Notes under the pieces: model-generated
Told to the model about the DNA's origin: nothing
Seen by the model: only the letters and a program-made list of their open reading frames with translations
Databases searched by the model: none
Position numbers and translations under genes: made by a program
Part shown: one piece after another, positions 1 to 5,752 of the stretch
How positions within the stretch are numbered: position 1 is the stretch's first letter
How the letters are laid out: every line of letters starts with the position of its first letter
Source: Paracoccaceae bacterium
GTDB taxonomy: Bacteria; Pseudomonadota; Alphaproteobacteria; Rhodobacterales; Rhodobacteraceae
Reading direction: 5' to 3'
Assembly (NCBI GenBank): GCA_015487335.1
Contig: WFPZ01000113.1
Coordinates: forward strand, 1 to 6,896
Length of the DNA: 6,896 bases

Positions 1-1487
1 CGGATGGCACGGGCTTCCTCCACCGCGAAAGGCCACCAGGCGCCACGGCGGAAGCTGCGCGCCTTCTCGTCGAAATCGGCGGGCGCATCCCTGGGCCCGT
101 AGTAGTTGGGCCGCTCCCAGCCGCCCACCTGGCCGAACTGCGCGCCCAGTGCCTTCTGCCGGTCGTAGGCGGGCGAGGTGCGCAGCGGGCGGCAGGCGGG
201 GCGCTCTTCGTCGGGGTGATGAAGGATGTAGACGTGCTCGTAGCACTCCTCGTTCTTGCGCGCGGCATATTCGTTGGTGATCCAGTTCTCGCCATAGCGC
301 CGGGGGTCGAGGCTTGCCATGTCGATCTCGGCCTCGCCTTCCACCATCATCTGCGCCAGATAATGACCGGTGCCGCCGGCCGCGGTGATCCCGAAGCTGA
401 AGCCCTCGGCCAGCCACATGTTGCGCAGGCCCGGCGCGGGGCCCACCAGCGGGTTGCCGTCGGGCGTGTAGCAGATCGGGCCGTTGAAATCGTCCTTCAG
501 GCCCACCGTTTCCGTGCTTGGAATGCGGTGGATCATCGACATGTATTCCTCCTCGATCCGCTCCAGATCGAGCGGAAAGAGATCGGCCCGGAAGCTGTCG
601 GGCACCCCGTAGCGGAAACGCGCCGGCGCGCCGCGCTCATAGGGGCCGAGGATCCATCCCCCCCGCTCTTCGCGCACATACCATTTGGCGTCGGCATCAC
701 GCAGGACGGGGTGCTCGGGGTTGCCGGCCTTGCGCCATTCCACCAGCGCCGGATCCGGCTCGGTGACGATGTACTGGTGCTCGACCGGAATCGCCGGGAT
801 CTTCAGCCCCAGAAGCCGCGCGGTGCGCTGGGCATGGTTGCCGGTGGCGGTCACCACGTGCTCGGCGGCGATCACCGCCTGCTCTTCGGAGGGCACCAGG
901 TTGCCGCCCTTCTCCACCATCTTCGTGACCATGACGCGCCACTCCGCGCCGGTCCATTCGAAACCGTCCACCTGCCAGCGCCGCTCGATGGTGCAGCCGT
1001 GCTGGCGCGCGCCCCGCGCCATGGCCTGGGTCACGTCGGCGGGGTTTATGTAGCCGTCGGTGGGATGAAACAGCGCGCCCTGCAGATCCTCGGTGCGCAC
1101 CAGCGGCCAGCGTTCCGCAATCTGTGCCGGGGTGAGGAATTCATACGGAATGCCAACCGTTTCGGCCGTCGAGGCATAAAGCTGAAACTCGTCCATCCGC
1201 TCGCGGCTCTGGGCCATGCGCAGGTTGCCGACCACCGCGAAACCGGGGTTGAGGCCGGTTTCCTCTTCCAGCGTCTTGTAGAACTTCACCGAGTAGTCGT
1301 GGATGTGGCTGGTGGCATAGCTCATGTTGAACAGCGGCAGCAGGCCGGCGGCGTGCCAGGTAGAGCCCGCCGTCAGCTCGTCGCGTTCCAGCAGCATGGT
1401 CTCCCATCCCGCCTTGGAGAGGTGATAGGCGATGGAGGCGCCAACCGCGCCGCCGCCGACAACAAGGGCCTGAACATGGGTTTTCAT
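1..1487 (-). CDS. FAD-dependent oxidoreductase, dimethylglycine/sarcosine dehydrogenase family (N-terminal part, 3' end outside window)
   Basis: The gene starts at the ATG complementary to 1485-1487 and stays open for 495 codons to the left edge. A GGAG ribosome site (complement of 1496-1499) lies 8 nt upstream of the ATG. The N-terminus has a Rossmann dinucleotide-binding motif, GGGAVG at residues 11-16, with the acidic end of strand 2 at E34. It is followed by TAGSTWHAAGL (39-49), the family signature; by analogy with mammalian DMGDH, H45 is the likely covalent FAD attachment site. Later stretches such as PVEHQYIVTEP and WLAEGFSFGITAAGGTG also fit DMGDH/SardH proteins. Family members are usually about 800 residues, with C-terminal aminomethyltransferase (GcvT) folate domains, so roughly 300 residues should lie outside the window. 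They oxidatively demethylate N-methylated glycines and pass the one-carbon unit to tetrahydrofolate. The exact substrate (dimethylglycine, sarcosine or another methylamine) cannot be decided from this part. It is divergent from panC. Confidence 0.9.
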   Translation of the reverse strand, partial: MKTHVQALVVGGGAVGASIAYHLSKAGWETMLLERDELTAGSTWHAAGLLPLFNMSYATSHIHDYSVKFYKTLEEETGLNPGFAVVGNLRMAQSRERMDEFQLYASTAETVGIPYEFLTPAQIAERWPLVRTEDLQGALFHPTDGYINPADVTQAMARGARQHGCTIERRWQVDGFEWTGAEWRVMVTKMVEKGGNLVPSEEQAVIAAEHVVTATGNHAQRTARLLGLKIPAIPVEHQYIVTEPDPALVEWRKAGNPEHPVLRDADAKWYVREERGGWILGPYERGAPARFRYGVPDSFRADLFPLDLERIEEEYMSMIHRIPSTETVGLKDDFNGPICYTPDGNPLVGPAPGLRNMWLAEGFSFGITAAGGTGHYLAQMMVEGEAEIDMASLDPRRYGENWITNEYAARKNEECYEHVYILHHPDEERPACRPLRTSPAYDRQKALGAQFGQVGGWERPNYYGPRDAPADFDEKARSFRRGAWWPFAVEEARAI

Positions 1488-1667
1488 GGGCGCGACTCCG
1501 ATGTGGGAATTCCTGCGCCGAGATTGCCGTTTTTCGCCTGCCGGTGAAAGGTTCAGCCGACGCATTTTAGCGGGAAAGCGACGCCGGAAAGTCCGAGCGC
1601 GGCACGTCTTGCCCCTTTTGCAGTTGCAGCATAAAACGGCGCCCAAGGCGGACGGGGCGGGAAGTTC
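1488..1667. promoter_or_regulatory. Divergent intergenic region between the flavoprotein gene and panC
   Basis: These 180 bp separate two divergent start codons and must carry the promoter of the flavoprotein gene and probably that of panC. On the minus strand a possible -10 box TAAAAT (complement of 1564-1569) is visible, but no convincing -35 pairs with it. A perfect 8-bp palindrome GGAATTCC (1506-1513) lies in the flavoprotein leader. The region is less GC-rich than the genes around it. No riboswitch-like fold or known operator was recognised. Confidence 0.5.
1609..1637 (+). promoter_or_regulatory. Candidate sigma-70-type promoter for panCB
   Basis: A -35-like TTGCCC (1609-1614) and a -10-like TAAAAC (1632-1637) are separated by 17 bp, and the ATG of panC follows 30 bp after the -10. 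Between the boxes is a tandem TTGCAG-TTGCAG (1618-1629). The -35 matches the consensus only in its TTG, and the call rests on pattern alone. Confidence 0.4.
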
Positions 1668-2513
1668 ATGCTCAGATGCGAAACCACGGCTGAAGTGCGG
1701 AGCGCGGTGGCGGGCTGGCGCGCGCAAGGGGCGCGCGTGGCGCTGGTGCCCACCATGGGTTACCTGCACGCCGGCCACATGGCGCTGGTGGAACGCGCCG
1801 GCAAGCTGGCCGAGCGGGTGGTGGTGAGCATCTTCGTCAACCCCACCCAGTTCGGCGATCCGGACGATCTGGCCCGCTACCCCCGCGACGAGGCGCGCGA
1901 TCTGGCGATGCTGCGCGAGGCGGGGGTGGACGCCGCCTTCCTGCCCGCACCTGCCGAGATCTACCCCGATGGCGACGAGACCATCGTCGAAACCACCCGC
2001 ATGGCCAACGTCCTCCACGGGGCGGTGCGGCCGGGCCATTTCAGGGGGGTCACCACGGTGGTGGCGCGGCTGTTCAACATCGTCGGTCCCGACGTGGCGG
2101 TGTTCGGCGAGAAGGATTACCAGCAGCTGCAGATCATCCGCCGGATGGTGCGCGATCTGCATTTCCCGCTGGAGATCGAGGCCGTGCCCACGGTGCGCGA
2201 GCCCGACGGGCTGGCGCTTTCCTCGCGCAACGTGCGGCTGAGCGCCGAAGACCGGGCCGCGGCCACGGTGCTGCACCGGGCGCTGGAGCGGGCCGAGAGC
2301 CTCGCCCGCCCCGGCGCCACCGTCGAGGCGCTGCGCGGGGCGATCGAGGCCGAGATGGCCCGCGAGCCGCGCGCCATCCTGCGCGGGCTGGACATCGCCC
2401 ACCCGCTGACGCTGGAGCCGCTCTCGGGCCCGCTGGAGGGACCGGCGGCAATCATGCTGTCGGCCGAGTTCGGCGGCATTCTGCTGATTGATCAGAAGGT
2501 TGTAACCCCATGA
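1668..2513 (+). CDS. panC: Pantoate--beta-alanine ligase (pantothenate synthetase)
   Basis: The 281-residue product has normal family length. It catalyses ATP-dependent condensation of pantoate and beta-alanine to pantothenate, through a pantoyl-adenylate, in the cytoplasm. The nucleotidyltransferase signature PTMGYLHAGH occupies residues 28-37, with H34 and H37 forming the HxGH motif. Substrate-pocket residues lie in FVNPTQFG (56-63, N58 and Q61). RPGHFRGV (121-128), FGEKDYQQ (146-153) and the KMSKS-like LSSRN (184-188) are all intact. The ATG at 1668 gives the usual short strand before PTMG and is preceded by a modest purine-rich GGGCGGGAAG. It is the first gene of a two-gene operon, overlapping panB by 4 bp, with a candidate promoter at 1609-1637. 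No panD (beta-alanine supply) is in the window. The order panC then panB is the reverse of E. coli. Confidence 0.97.
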   Translation: MLRCETTAEVRSAVAGWRAQGARVALVPTMGYLHAGHMALVERAGKLAERVVVSIFVNPTQFGDPDDLARYPRDEARDLAMLREAGVDAAFLPAPAEIYPDGDETIVETTRMANVLHGAVRPGHFRGVTTVVARLFNIVGPDVAVFGEKDYQQLQIIRRMVRDLHFPLEIEAVPTVREPDGLALSSRNVRLSAEDRAAATVLHRALERAESLARPGATVEALRGAIEAEMAREPRAILRGLDIAHPLTLEPLSGPLEGPAAIMLSAEFGGILLIDQKVVTP

Positions 2514-3319
2514 GCAAACAGCCCCCCGCCCGCCGCATCACCGTGCCGCAGGTCGCCGCGCGCAAGGGGGGCGAGCCGATCGTCTCGCTTACCTCCTATC
2601 ACGCGCATACGGCGCGGATCGTGGACCGTTTCGCCGATGTCATCCTGGTGGGAGACAGCCTCGGCATGGTGATGCACGGGATGGACAGCACCATCGGCGT
2701 GCCGCTGGAGCTGATGATCATCCATGGCCGCGCGGTGGTGCGGGGCACGAGCCGCGCGCTGGTGGTGGTGGACATGCCTTTCGGCAGCTACGAGGAAAGC
2801 CCCGCCGTGGCCTTCCGCAACGCCGCCCGGGTGATGAAGGAAACCGGCTGCGGCGCGGTCAAGCTGGAGGGCGGAGAGCGCATGGCCGAGACCATCCGCT
2901 TTCTGGTGGAGCGCGGCATTCCGGTGATGGCCCATATCGGCCTGACCCCGCAAAGCAGCCATGTGATGGGCGGTTTCCGCACCCAGGGCCGCGACGAGGA
3001 AAGCTGGCCCGCCCACGAGGCCGACGCCCGCGCCGTGGCCGAGGCCGGCGCCTTCGCGGTGGTGCTGGAGGGCATGGTGGAGCCGCTGGCCGCGCGCATC
3101 ACCGGGCAGGTGAAGATCCCGACCATCGGTATCGGCGCGTCGGCCGCCTGCGACGGGCAGATCCTGGTCCTTGAAGACATGCTGGGCCTGTCACCCAGGG
3201 TGCCGAAATTCGTCCGCGTCTACGGGGCGCTGGGCGAGGCGATCGAGAAGGCGGTGGCCGATTACGCCGCGGACGTGAAGGCGCGCCGCTTTCCCGGCGA
3301 GGACGAGGTGTATCGCTAG
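2510..3319 (+). CDS. panB: 3-methyl-2-oxobutanoate hydroxymethyltransferase (ketopantoate hydroxymethyltransferase)
   Basis: The 269-residue product is of typical length. It transfers a hydroxymethyl group from 5,10-methylene-tetrahydrofolate to 2-oxoisovalerate, giving ketopantoate, the first committed step of pantothenate synthesis. The TIM-barrel motifs are complete: LVGDSLGMV (46-54, metal ligand D49), VVDMPFGSY (86-94, metal ligand D88), AVKLEGG (116-122, K118 and E120), AHIGLTPQS (141-149), GGFRTQGR (154-161), VLEGM (185-189, E187 matching the catalytic Glu) and PTIGIGAS followed by CDGQ (204-217). The start ATG overlaps the panC stop as ATGA, which indicates translational coupling. GC content falls sharply soon after its TAG stop, so this gene marks the left edge of the native sequence. 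No clear rho-independent terminator follows it. Confidence 0.97.
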   Translation: MSKQPPARRITVPQVAARKGGEPIVSLTSYHAHTARIVDRFADVILVGDSLGMVMHGMDSTIGVPLELMIIHGRAVVRGTSRALVVVDMPFGSYEESPAVAFRNAARVMKETGCGAVKLEGGERMAETIRFLVERGIPVMAHIGLTPQSSHVMGGFRTQGRDEESWPAHEADARAVAEAGAFAVVLEGMVEPLAARITGQVKIPTIGIGASAACDGQILVLEDMLGLSPRVPKFVRVYGALGEAIEKAVADYAADVKARRFPGEDEVYR

Positions 3320-3328
3320 GTGATCGAA

Positions 3329-3343
3329 GCAAACTGGACGGAA
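3329..3343 (+). repeat. Left copy of an imperfect 15-bp direct repeat flanking the AT-rich insert
   Basis: GCAAACTGGACGGAA here matches GCACACTGGACTGAA at 4330-4344 at 13 of 15 positions, in direct orientation. The pair brackets the DUF502 gene and the insertion-sequence debris. It could be a duplicated target, a shared insertion-sequence end, or chance. Confidence 0.3.
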
Positions 3344-3442
3344 GCGAGACCGCAGAACGGTATCTCATAACACTTAATCTTCTCAAGTATTTGAATTCAA
3401 AGCTTCTGGACACTTTCAATTCTTTTGCTCTAGAACCGCCAT
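3344..3442 (+). promoter_or_regulatory. AT-rich leader of the DUF502 gene with a 12-bp palindrome
   Basis: GC content drops within this stretch. It contains the perfect palindrome TTTGAATTCAAA (3390-3401), which could be an operator half-site pair. A weak promoter reading is TTGAAT (3391-3396) with TTCAAT (3415-3420) 18 bp downstream; the second box fits poorly. No clear Shine-Dalgarno sequence precedes the ATG at 3443, so expression in this host may be weak. No terminator for panB was found here. Confidence 0.3.
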
Positions 3443-4030
3443 ATGGAAACATTATCTATAAAAAAAATAATAAAGCACTTCTTCATAGGGGTCATAATCA
3501 TTGCCCCTATATTTTTTATAGCACAACTGTTCAGTTTTCTATTTGGCTTTCTGCAAAACGTCTTGGCAGAATTGTTTTATGCTCATCCACTATGGATGAT
3601 CCTCATGCTTGTTCCATTTCTTGTAATTGTGTTTGCCCTGGTCGGATTTATATTTACGCACAGTGTTGCAGGCAGACTGAACAGGACTTTTAAAAAGCTG
3701 ATCAAAACAAAGCCTCGCGCATATCATGTTTATGTTTCGATTGAGAAAATGTATAATGCAATCACTGGCAAAGAACAGGTCTTTTCAGATCCTGTGTGGG
3801 TTATGCTTGATCAGAATGTACGCAAGATTGGGTTTATTACACAGGAAGATATGTCGGACTTCGGATTGAAAAACCATATCACGGTGTTCATCCCAACCCC
3901 TTTTTCTGTTTCAGGAGATATAGTGGTTGTGCCTAAAGACAATGTAATTGTCATTGAGAAAAATAAATTCCAGGTACTCACACTGGCTCTCACTGGAGGT
4001 GTTACCGCAGGAGATCTGGAAAACAAATAG
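3443..4030 (+). CDS. DUF502 family membrane protein, probably horizontally acquired
   Basis: The 195-residue protein has two hydrophobic segments, roughly residues 10-40 and 48-72, followed by a soluble domain of about 120 residues. This is the layout of DUF502 proteins. Family-like elements are APIFF in the first segment, the IGFITQED stretch (129-136), VFIPTPFSVSGD (148-159), the VVVPKDNVIVIE strand pair (161-172) and the terminal LTGGV (183-187). The function of the family is not established, and a role in the inner membrane is inferred only from the helices. The start is the first ATG after an in-frame TAG at 3431-3433. Base composition is the main oddity: sampled lines have 32-47% GC, and codons such as AAA, ATA, AAT and TTT are frequent, unlike the flanking genes. 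The gene is solitary, same-strand with panCB, and followed by insertion-sequence remnants. Recent transfer from a lower-GC donor is the simplest explanation. Confidence 0.82.
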   Translation: METLSIKKIIKHFFIGVIIIAPIFFIAQLFSFLFGFLQNVLAELFYAHPLWMILMLVPFLVIVFALVGFIFTHSVAGRLNRTFKKLIKTKPRAYHVYVSIEKMYNAITGKEQVFSDPVWVMLDQNVRKIGFITQEDMSDFGLKNHITVFIPTPFSVSGDIVVVPKDNVIVIEKNKFQVLTLALTGGVTAGDLENK

Positions 4031-4076
4031 ACTGTACTCTTGACCTTCTTTCCGAACAAAAGACATGACGGTTTCG

Positions 4077-4098
4077 ATGGGTCTGCGGCCCATGTTTC
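4077..4098 (+). terminator. Possible weak terminator of the DUF502 gene
   Basis: A 7-bp stem ATGGGTC (4077-4083) and GGCCCAT (4087-4093), with one G-U pair and a 3-nt loop, is followed by the partly T-rich GTTTC. It lies 46 bp past the DUF502 stop codon. The T-tract is short and interrupted, so terminator function is uncertain. Confidence 0.28.
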
Positions 4099-4131
4099 TG
4101 TATCTGAACCGGCCCCAATTCGACCGGACAG

Positions 4132-4155
4132 CTGAGCCTGAACCTGGAGGCTCAG
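4132..4155. repeat. Perfect 8-bp inverted repeat (hairpin) within the insertion-sequence debris
   Basis: CTGAGCCT (4132-4139) and AGGCTCAG (4148-4155) are exact reverse complements around an 8-nt loop. The hairpin lies about 16 bp upstream of the ATG of the OrfA-like remnant, a position where insertion sequences often carry structures that limit transposase expression. It has no T-tract. An alternative pairing, GCCTGA (4136-4141) with TCAGGC (4152-4157), is also possible. Confidence 0.45.
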
Positions 4156-4171
4156 GCACAGGCCTGAAGCC

Positions 4172-4254
4172 ATGCTCATGTCCGATATTGAAATCATCAC
4201 CGATGGTGGGCGTCGGCGCCCGAGAAGCTGTGGATCGTCGAGAAAACGCTGCAG
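4172..4254 (+). pseudogene. Remnant of an IS3 (IS2-like)/IS66-type OrfA transposase N-terminus
   Basis: From the ATG at 4172 (or 4178) the reading is MLMSDIEIITDGGRRR. In the +1 frame from 4222 it continues as EKLWIVEKTLQ. Together these resemble the start of helix-turn-helix OrfA proteins, which typically read GGRRRRWS followed by EKxxIVEET. The frameshift falls where a short segment (about the expected R-W-S) is missing, consistent with a deletion of about 10 bp between short CGGCG repeats. The helix-turn-helix that should follow is absent, because the sequence switches to a different transposase. The family assignment is from memory of the motif and cannot separate IS3 from IS66. Confidence 0.55.
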
Positions 4255-4347
4255 GGCCTGACGCCGTTCGAATACACCTGCAAAACCCGGATATCAGAGC
4301 CAGATCGGTTCACTGTCAACCCAACCATCGCACACTGGACTGAACAC
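4243..4347 (+). pseudogene. Remnant of an IS481-family transposase C-terminus
   Basis: The frame from 4243 reads KTLQGLTPFEYTCK, then SEPDRFTVNP. This closely matches the C-terminal tail of IS481-family transposases, whose consensus is roughly KTLKGLTPYEYICK, then SEPDRF, ending in a short tail such as HHTLGLNT. The tail is still readable as NHRTL and LNT, but only by shifting frame twice, at about 4321 and 4338, as if single bases had been lost. The catalytic DDE domain is missing entirely. The fragment is non-functional. Confidence 0.7.
4330..4344 (+). repeat. Right copy of the imperfect 15-bp direct repeat
   Basis: GCACACTGGACTGAA matches the left copy at 3329-3343 at 13 of 15 positions. 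This copy overlaps the decayed tail of the IS481-like remnant, so the left copy may itself be a trace of the same type of element end. Confidence 0.3.
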
Positions 4348-4374
4348 CCGGGCTCACTGGATCACGCAGCCCGG
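4348..4374. repeat. Inverted repeat (hairpin) just upstream of the P450 gene
   Basis: CCGGGCT (4348-4354) and AGCCCGG (4368-4374) form a perfect 7-bp GC-rich stem with a 13-nt loop, ending 18 bp before the P450 start codon. There is no T-tract, so it is not a classical terminator. It may shape the P450 leader or be residue from the insertion sequence. No separate promoter for the P450 was recognised between 4344 and 4392. Confidence 0.4.
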
Positions 4375-4392
4375 CCCTGCTAGCCTGCGCCC

Positions 4393-5745
4393 ATGAGCCG
4401 CTTCGTTCCGCCCACCGTCACCCCGCCGGACCGGCCGCTGGGGGTTCTGGCCAGCCTGCGGGCGGTGCGGCGCAATGTGCTGGAAATCCTGCCCGCCATC
4501 GCCTTCACCCAGCCCATCGTCACCGGCACCACGGGGCCGGCACGCTGGCACATGGTGCAAAGCCCCGAAGGGATGCGGCGGGTGTTCCTCGACAATGCGG
4601 CGAACTACCCCAAGTCCGAGGTGATGATCCGCATGCTGCGCCCGGCGGTCGGGGCCAGCCTGTTCACCGCCGAAGGGGCCCAGTGGCGCTGGCAGCGCCA
4701 GGCGATCGCGCCGGTGTTCTCGGCGCGCAACGTGGCCGCTCTGGCCCCGGTGATGCGCGAAACCGCCGAGCGCTCCTCGGCGCGGATCGCGGCGGCGAAG
4801 GGGCCGGTGGAAATGGTGGGCGAGATGCTTGCCGCCACCTTCGACGTGATCTGCGACGTGGCGCTCTCGGGGCGCGAGCATTTCGACGCCGAGGCCTACG
4901 GCGCCGCCATCACCCGCTATTTCCTCACCGTCGGGCGCGCCTCGCTGCTGGATTTCCTCAAGGTTCCGCCCTGGGTGCCGCGCCCGGCCGAGCTCATGGG
5001 CGCGGGGGCGGTGCGGCGGATGCACGCCATGGTCGGCCGGGCGATCGCGGCGCGCCGGGCACAGGGCACCGGCAGGGCGGACGACCTGCTCGATCACATG
5101 CTCAAGGCGCGCGACCCCGAAACCGGACGGCGGATGAACGACCGGGACCTGCTGCACAACATGCAGTTCTTCATCGTCGCCGGCCATGAGACCACCGCAC
5201 TGGCCCTGGCCTGGTCGGTGCTGCTGCTGGCCCATGACCAGGCGGTGCAGGAAGAGGTGGCGCATGAGGCGCGCACCCGTCTGGGCGAACGTGCCGCCGG
5301 GCCGGAAGACCTGCCCCACCTGCCGCAGGTGGAGGCGGTGATCGACGAGGCGATGCGCCTCTACCCGCCGGTCGGCGTGCTGGCCCGCGACGTGCTGGCC
5401 GAGGATACCCTCCACGATCGCGAGATCCGTCGCGGAGATACGGTGTTTCTCAACATCTGGTCGCTGCACCGCCACCGGATGTACTGGCAAGAGCCCGATG
5501 CCTTCGATCCGTCCCGCTTCGCCCCCGGCGCCGCGGAAGGGCGCGACAGGTTTCTCCACCTGCCTTTCGGGGCGGGGCCGCGCATCTGCGTGGGCGCCAG
5601 TTTCGCCATGATGCAGGCGCGGATCATCCTTGCCACCCTGCTGGCGCGCCATCGCTTCGCCCCTGCGGGCCCCCTTCCCGTGCCGGTGATGCACATGACG
5701 GTGCGCCCCGAACCGGGGGTGACGGTAACCGCCATCCCCCGCTGA
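4393..5745 (+). CDS. Cytochrome P450 monooxygenase
   Basis: The 450-residue protein carries every P450 hallmark. These are a helix C WRWQR (98-102), the I-helix oxygen-activation motif AGHETT (263-268), the K-helix ExxR as E319-A-M-R322, a PERF-like DPSRF (372-376), and the heme-binding loop FGAGPRICVG (392-401) with C399 as the axial thiolate. There is no N-terminal membrane anchor, so it should be cytoplasmic, as usual for bacterial P450s. Such enzymes insert one oxygen atom into a substrate using electrons from a redox partner; the substrate cannot be inferred and the CYP family is not recognised. No ferredoxin or ferredoxin reductase gene is visible nearby, and none is fused, so electrons must come from proteins encoded elsewhere. 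The ATG at 4393 is the first start after an in-frame TAG at 4381, but no good ribosome site precedes it. Base composition matches the native flanks. It is convergent with the multicopper oxidase gene. Confidence 0.95.
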   Translation: MSRFVPPTVTPPDRPLGVLASLRAVRRNVLEILPAIAFTQPIVTGTTGPARWHMVQSPEGMRRVFLDNAANYPKSEVMIRMLRPAVGASLFTAEGAQWRWQRQAIAPVFSARNVAALAPVMRETAERSSARIAAAKGPVEMVGEMLAATFDVICDVALSGREHFDAEAYGAAITRYFLTVGRASLLDFLKVPPWVPRPAELMGAGAVRRMHAMVGRAIAARRAQGTGRADDLLDHMLKARDPETGRRMNDRDLLHNMQFFIVAGHETTALALAWSVLLLAHDQAVQEEVAHEARTRLGERAAGPEDLPHLPQVEAVIDEAMRLYPPVGVLARDVLAEDTLHDREIRRGDTVFLNIWSLHRHRMYWQEPDAFDPSRFAPGAAEGRDRFLHLPFGAGPRICVGASFAMMQARIILATLLARHRFAPAGPLPVPVMHMTVRPEPGVTVTAIPR

Positions 5746-5752
5746 GGCTCAG
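5742..5752. other. Convergent gene junction with both stop codons inside a palindrome
   Basis: CTGAG-G-CTCAG is symmetric, so the P450 stop (TGA, 5743-5745) and the multicopper oxidase stop (TGA on the minus strand, complement of 5749-5751) are mirror images three bases apart. There is no room for an intergenic terminator, so transcripts of the two genes probably overlap at their 3' ends. Confidence 0.6.

Larger units (their letters stand above)
4105..4347 (+). mobile_element. Degraded insertion-sequence debris, apparently a fusion of two elements
   Basis: This stretch contains no intact gene but carries two recognisable transposase fragments in succession (4172-4254 and 4243-4347). It begins near TGAACCGGCCCC (4105-4116), which resembles a terminal repeat of some insertion sequences, though I cannot match it to a named element. 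GC content is intermediate between the AT-rich gene to the left and the P450 to the right. Neither a complete transposase nor a matching terminal inverted repeat at the other end can be seen. Confidence 0.6.

Noticed and set aside
216..1547. 443-codon open frame on the plus strand
   Set aside because: It is antisense to the flavoprotein gene and results from high-GC codon bias. Its translation is rich in His, Arg, Gly and Ala with no family motif, whereas the minus strand gives clear DMGDH-family motifs.
1486..1827. 113-codon open frame spanning the divergent intergenic region and the start of panC
   Set aside because: It overlaps panC in another frame, has an Arg/Trp-rich composition typical of shadow frames and no motif.
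2492..3016. 174-codon open frame on the minus strand inside panB
   Set aside because: It is antisense to well-conserved PanB motifs. Its His/Ala-rich content is typical of a GC-rich shadow frame.
3393..3445. Vector polylinker contamination suggested by EcoRI, HindIII, XbaI and NdeI sites
   Set aside because: The sites are not in a known compact polylinker arrangement, are separated by ordinary AT-rich sequence, and the adjoining gene is a natural DUF502 gene. I kept it only as a low-interest finding.
3391..3693. 100-codon open frame overlapping the start of the DUF502 gene
   Set aside because: It is a shifted frame of the DUF502 gene with no recognisable domain. The DUF502 frame has coherent membrane segments and family motifs.
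4065..4343. 92-codon open frame on the plus strand over the insertion-sequence debris
   Set aside because: It crosses two transposase remnants in the wrong frame for most of its length and only ends by coincidence in the decayed tail frame (NHRTLD).
4354..5694. 446-codon open frame on the minus strand
   Set aside because: It is antisense to the P450. The plus strand has intact AGHETT, ExxR and heme-loop motifs, and the antisense product looks like low-complexity shadow sequence.
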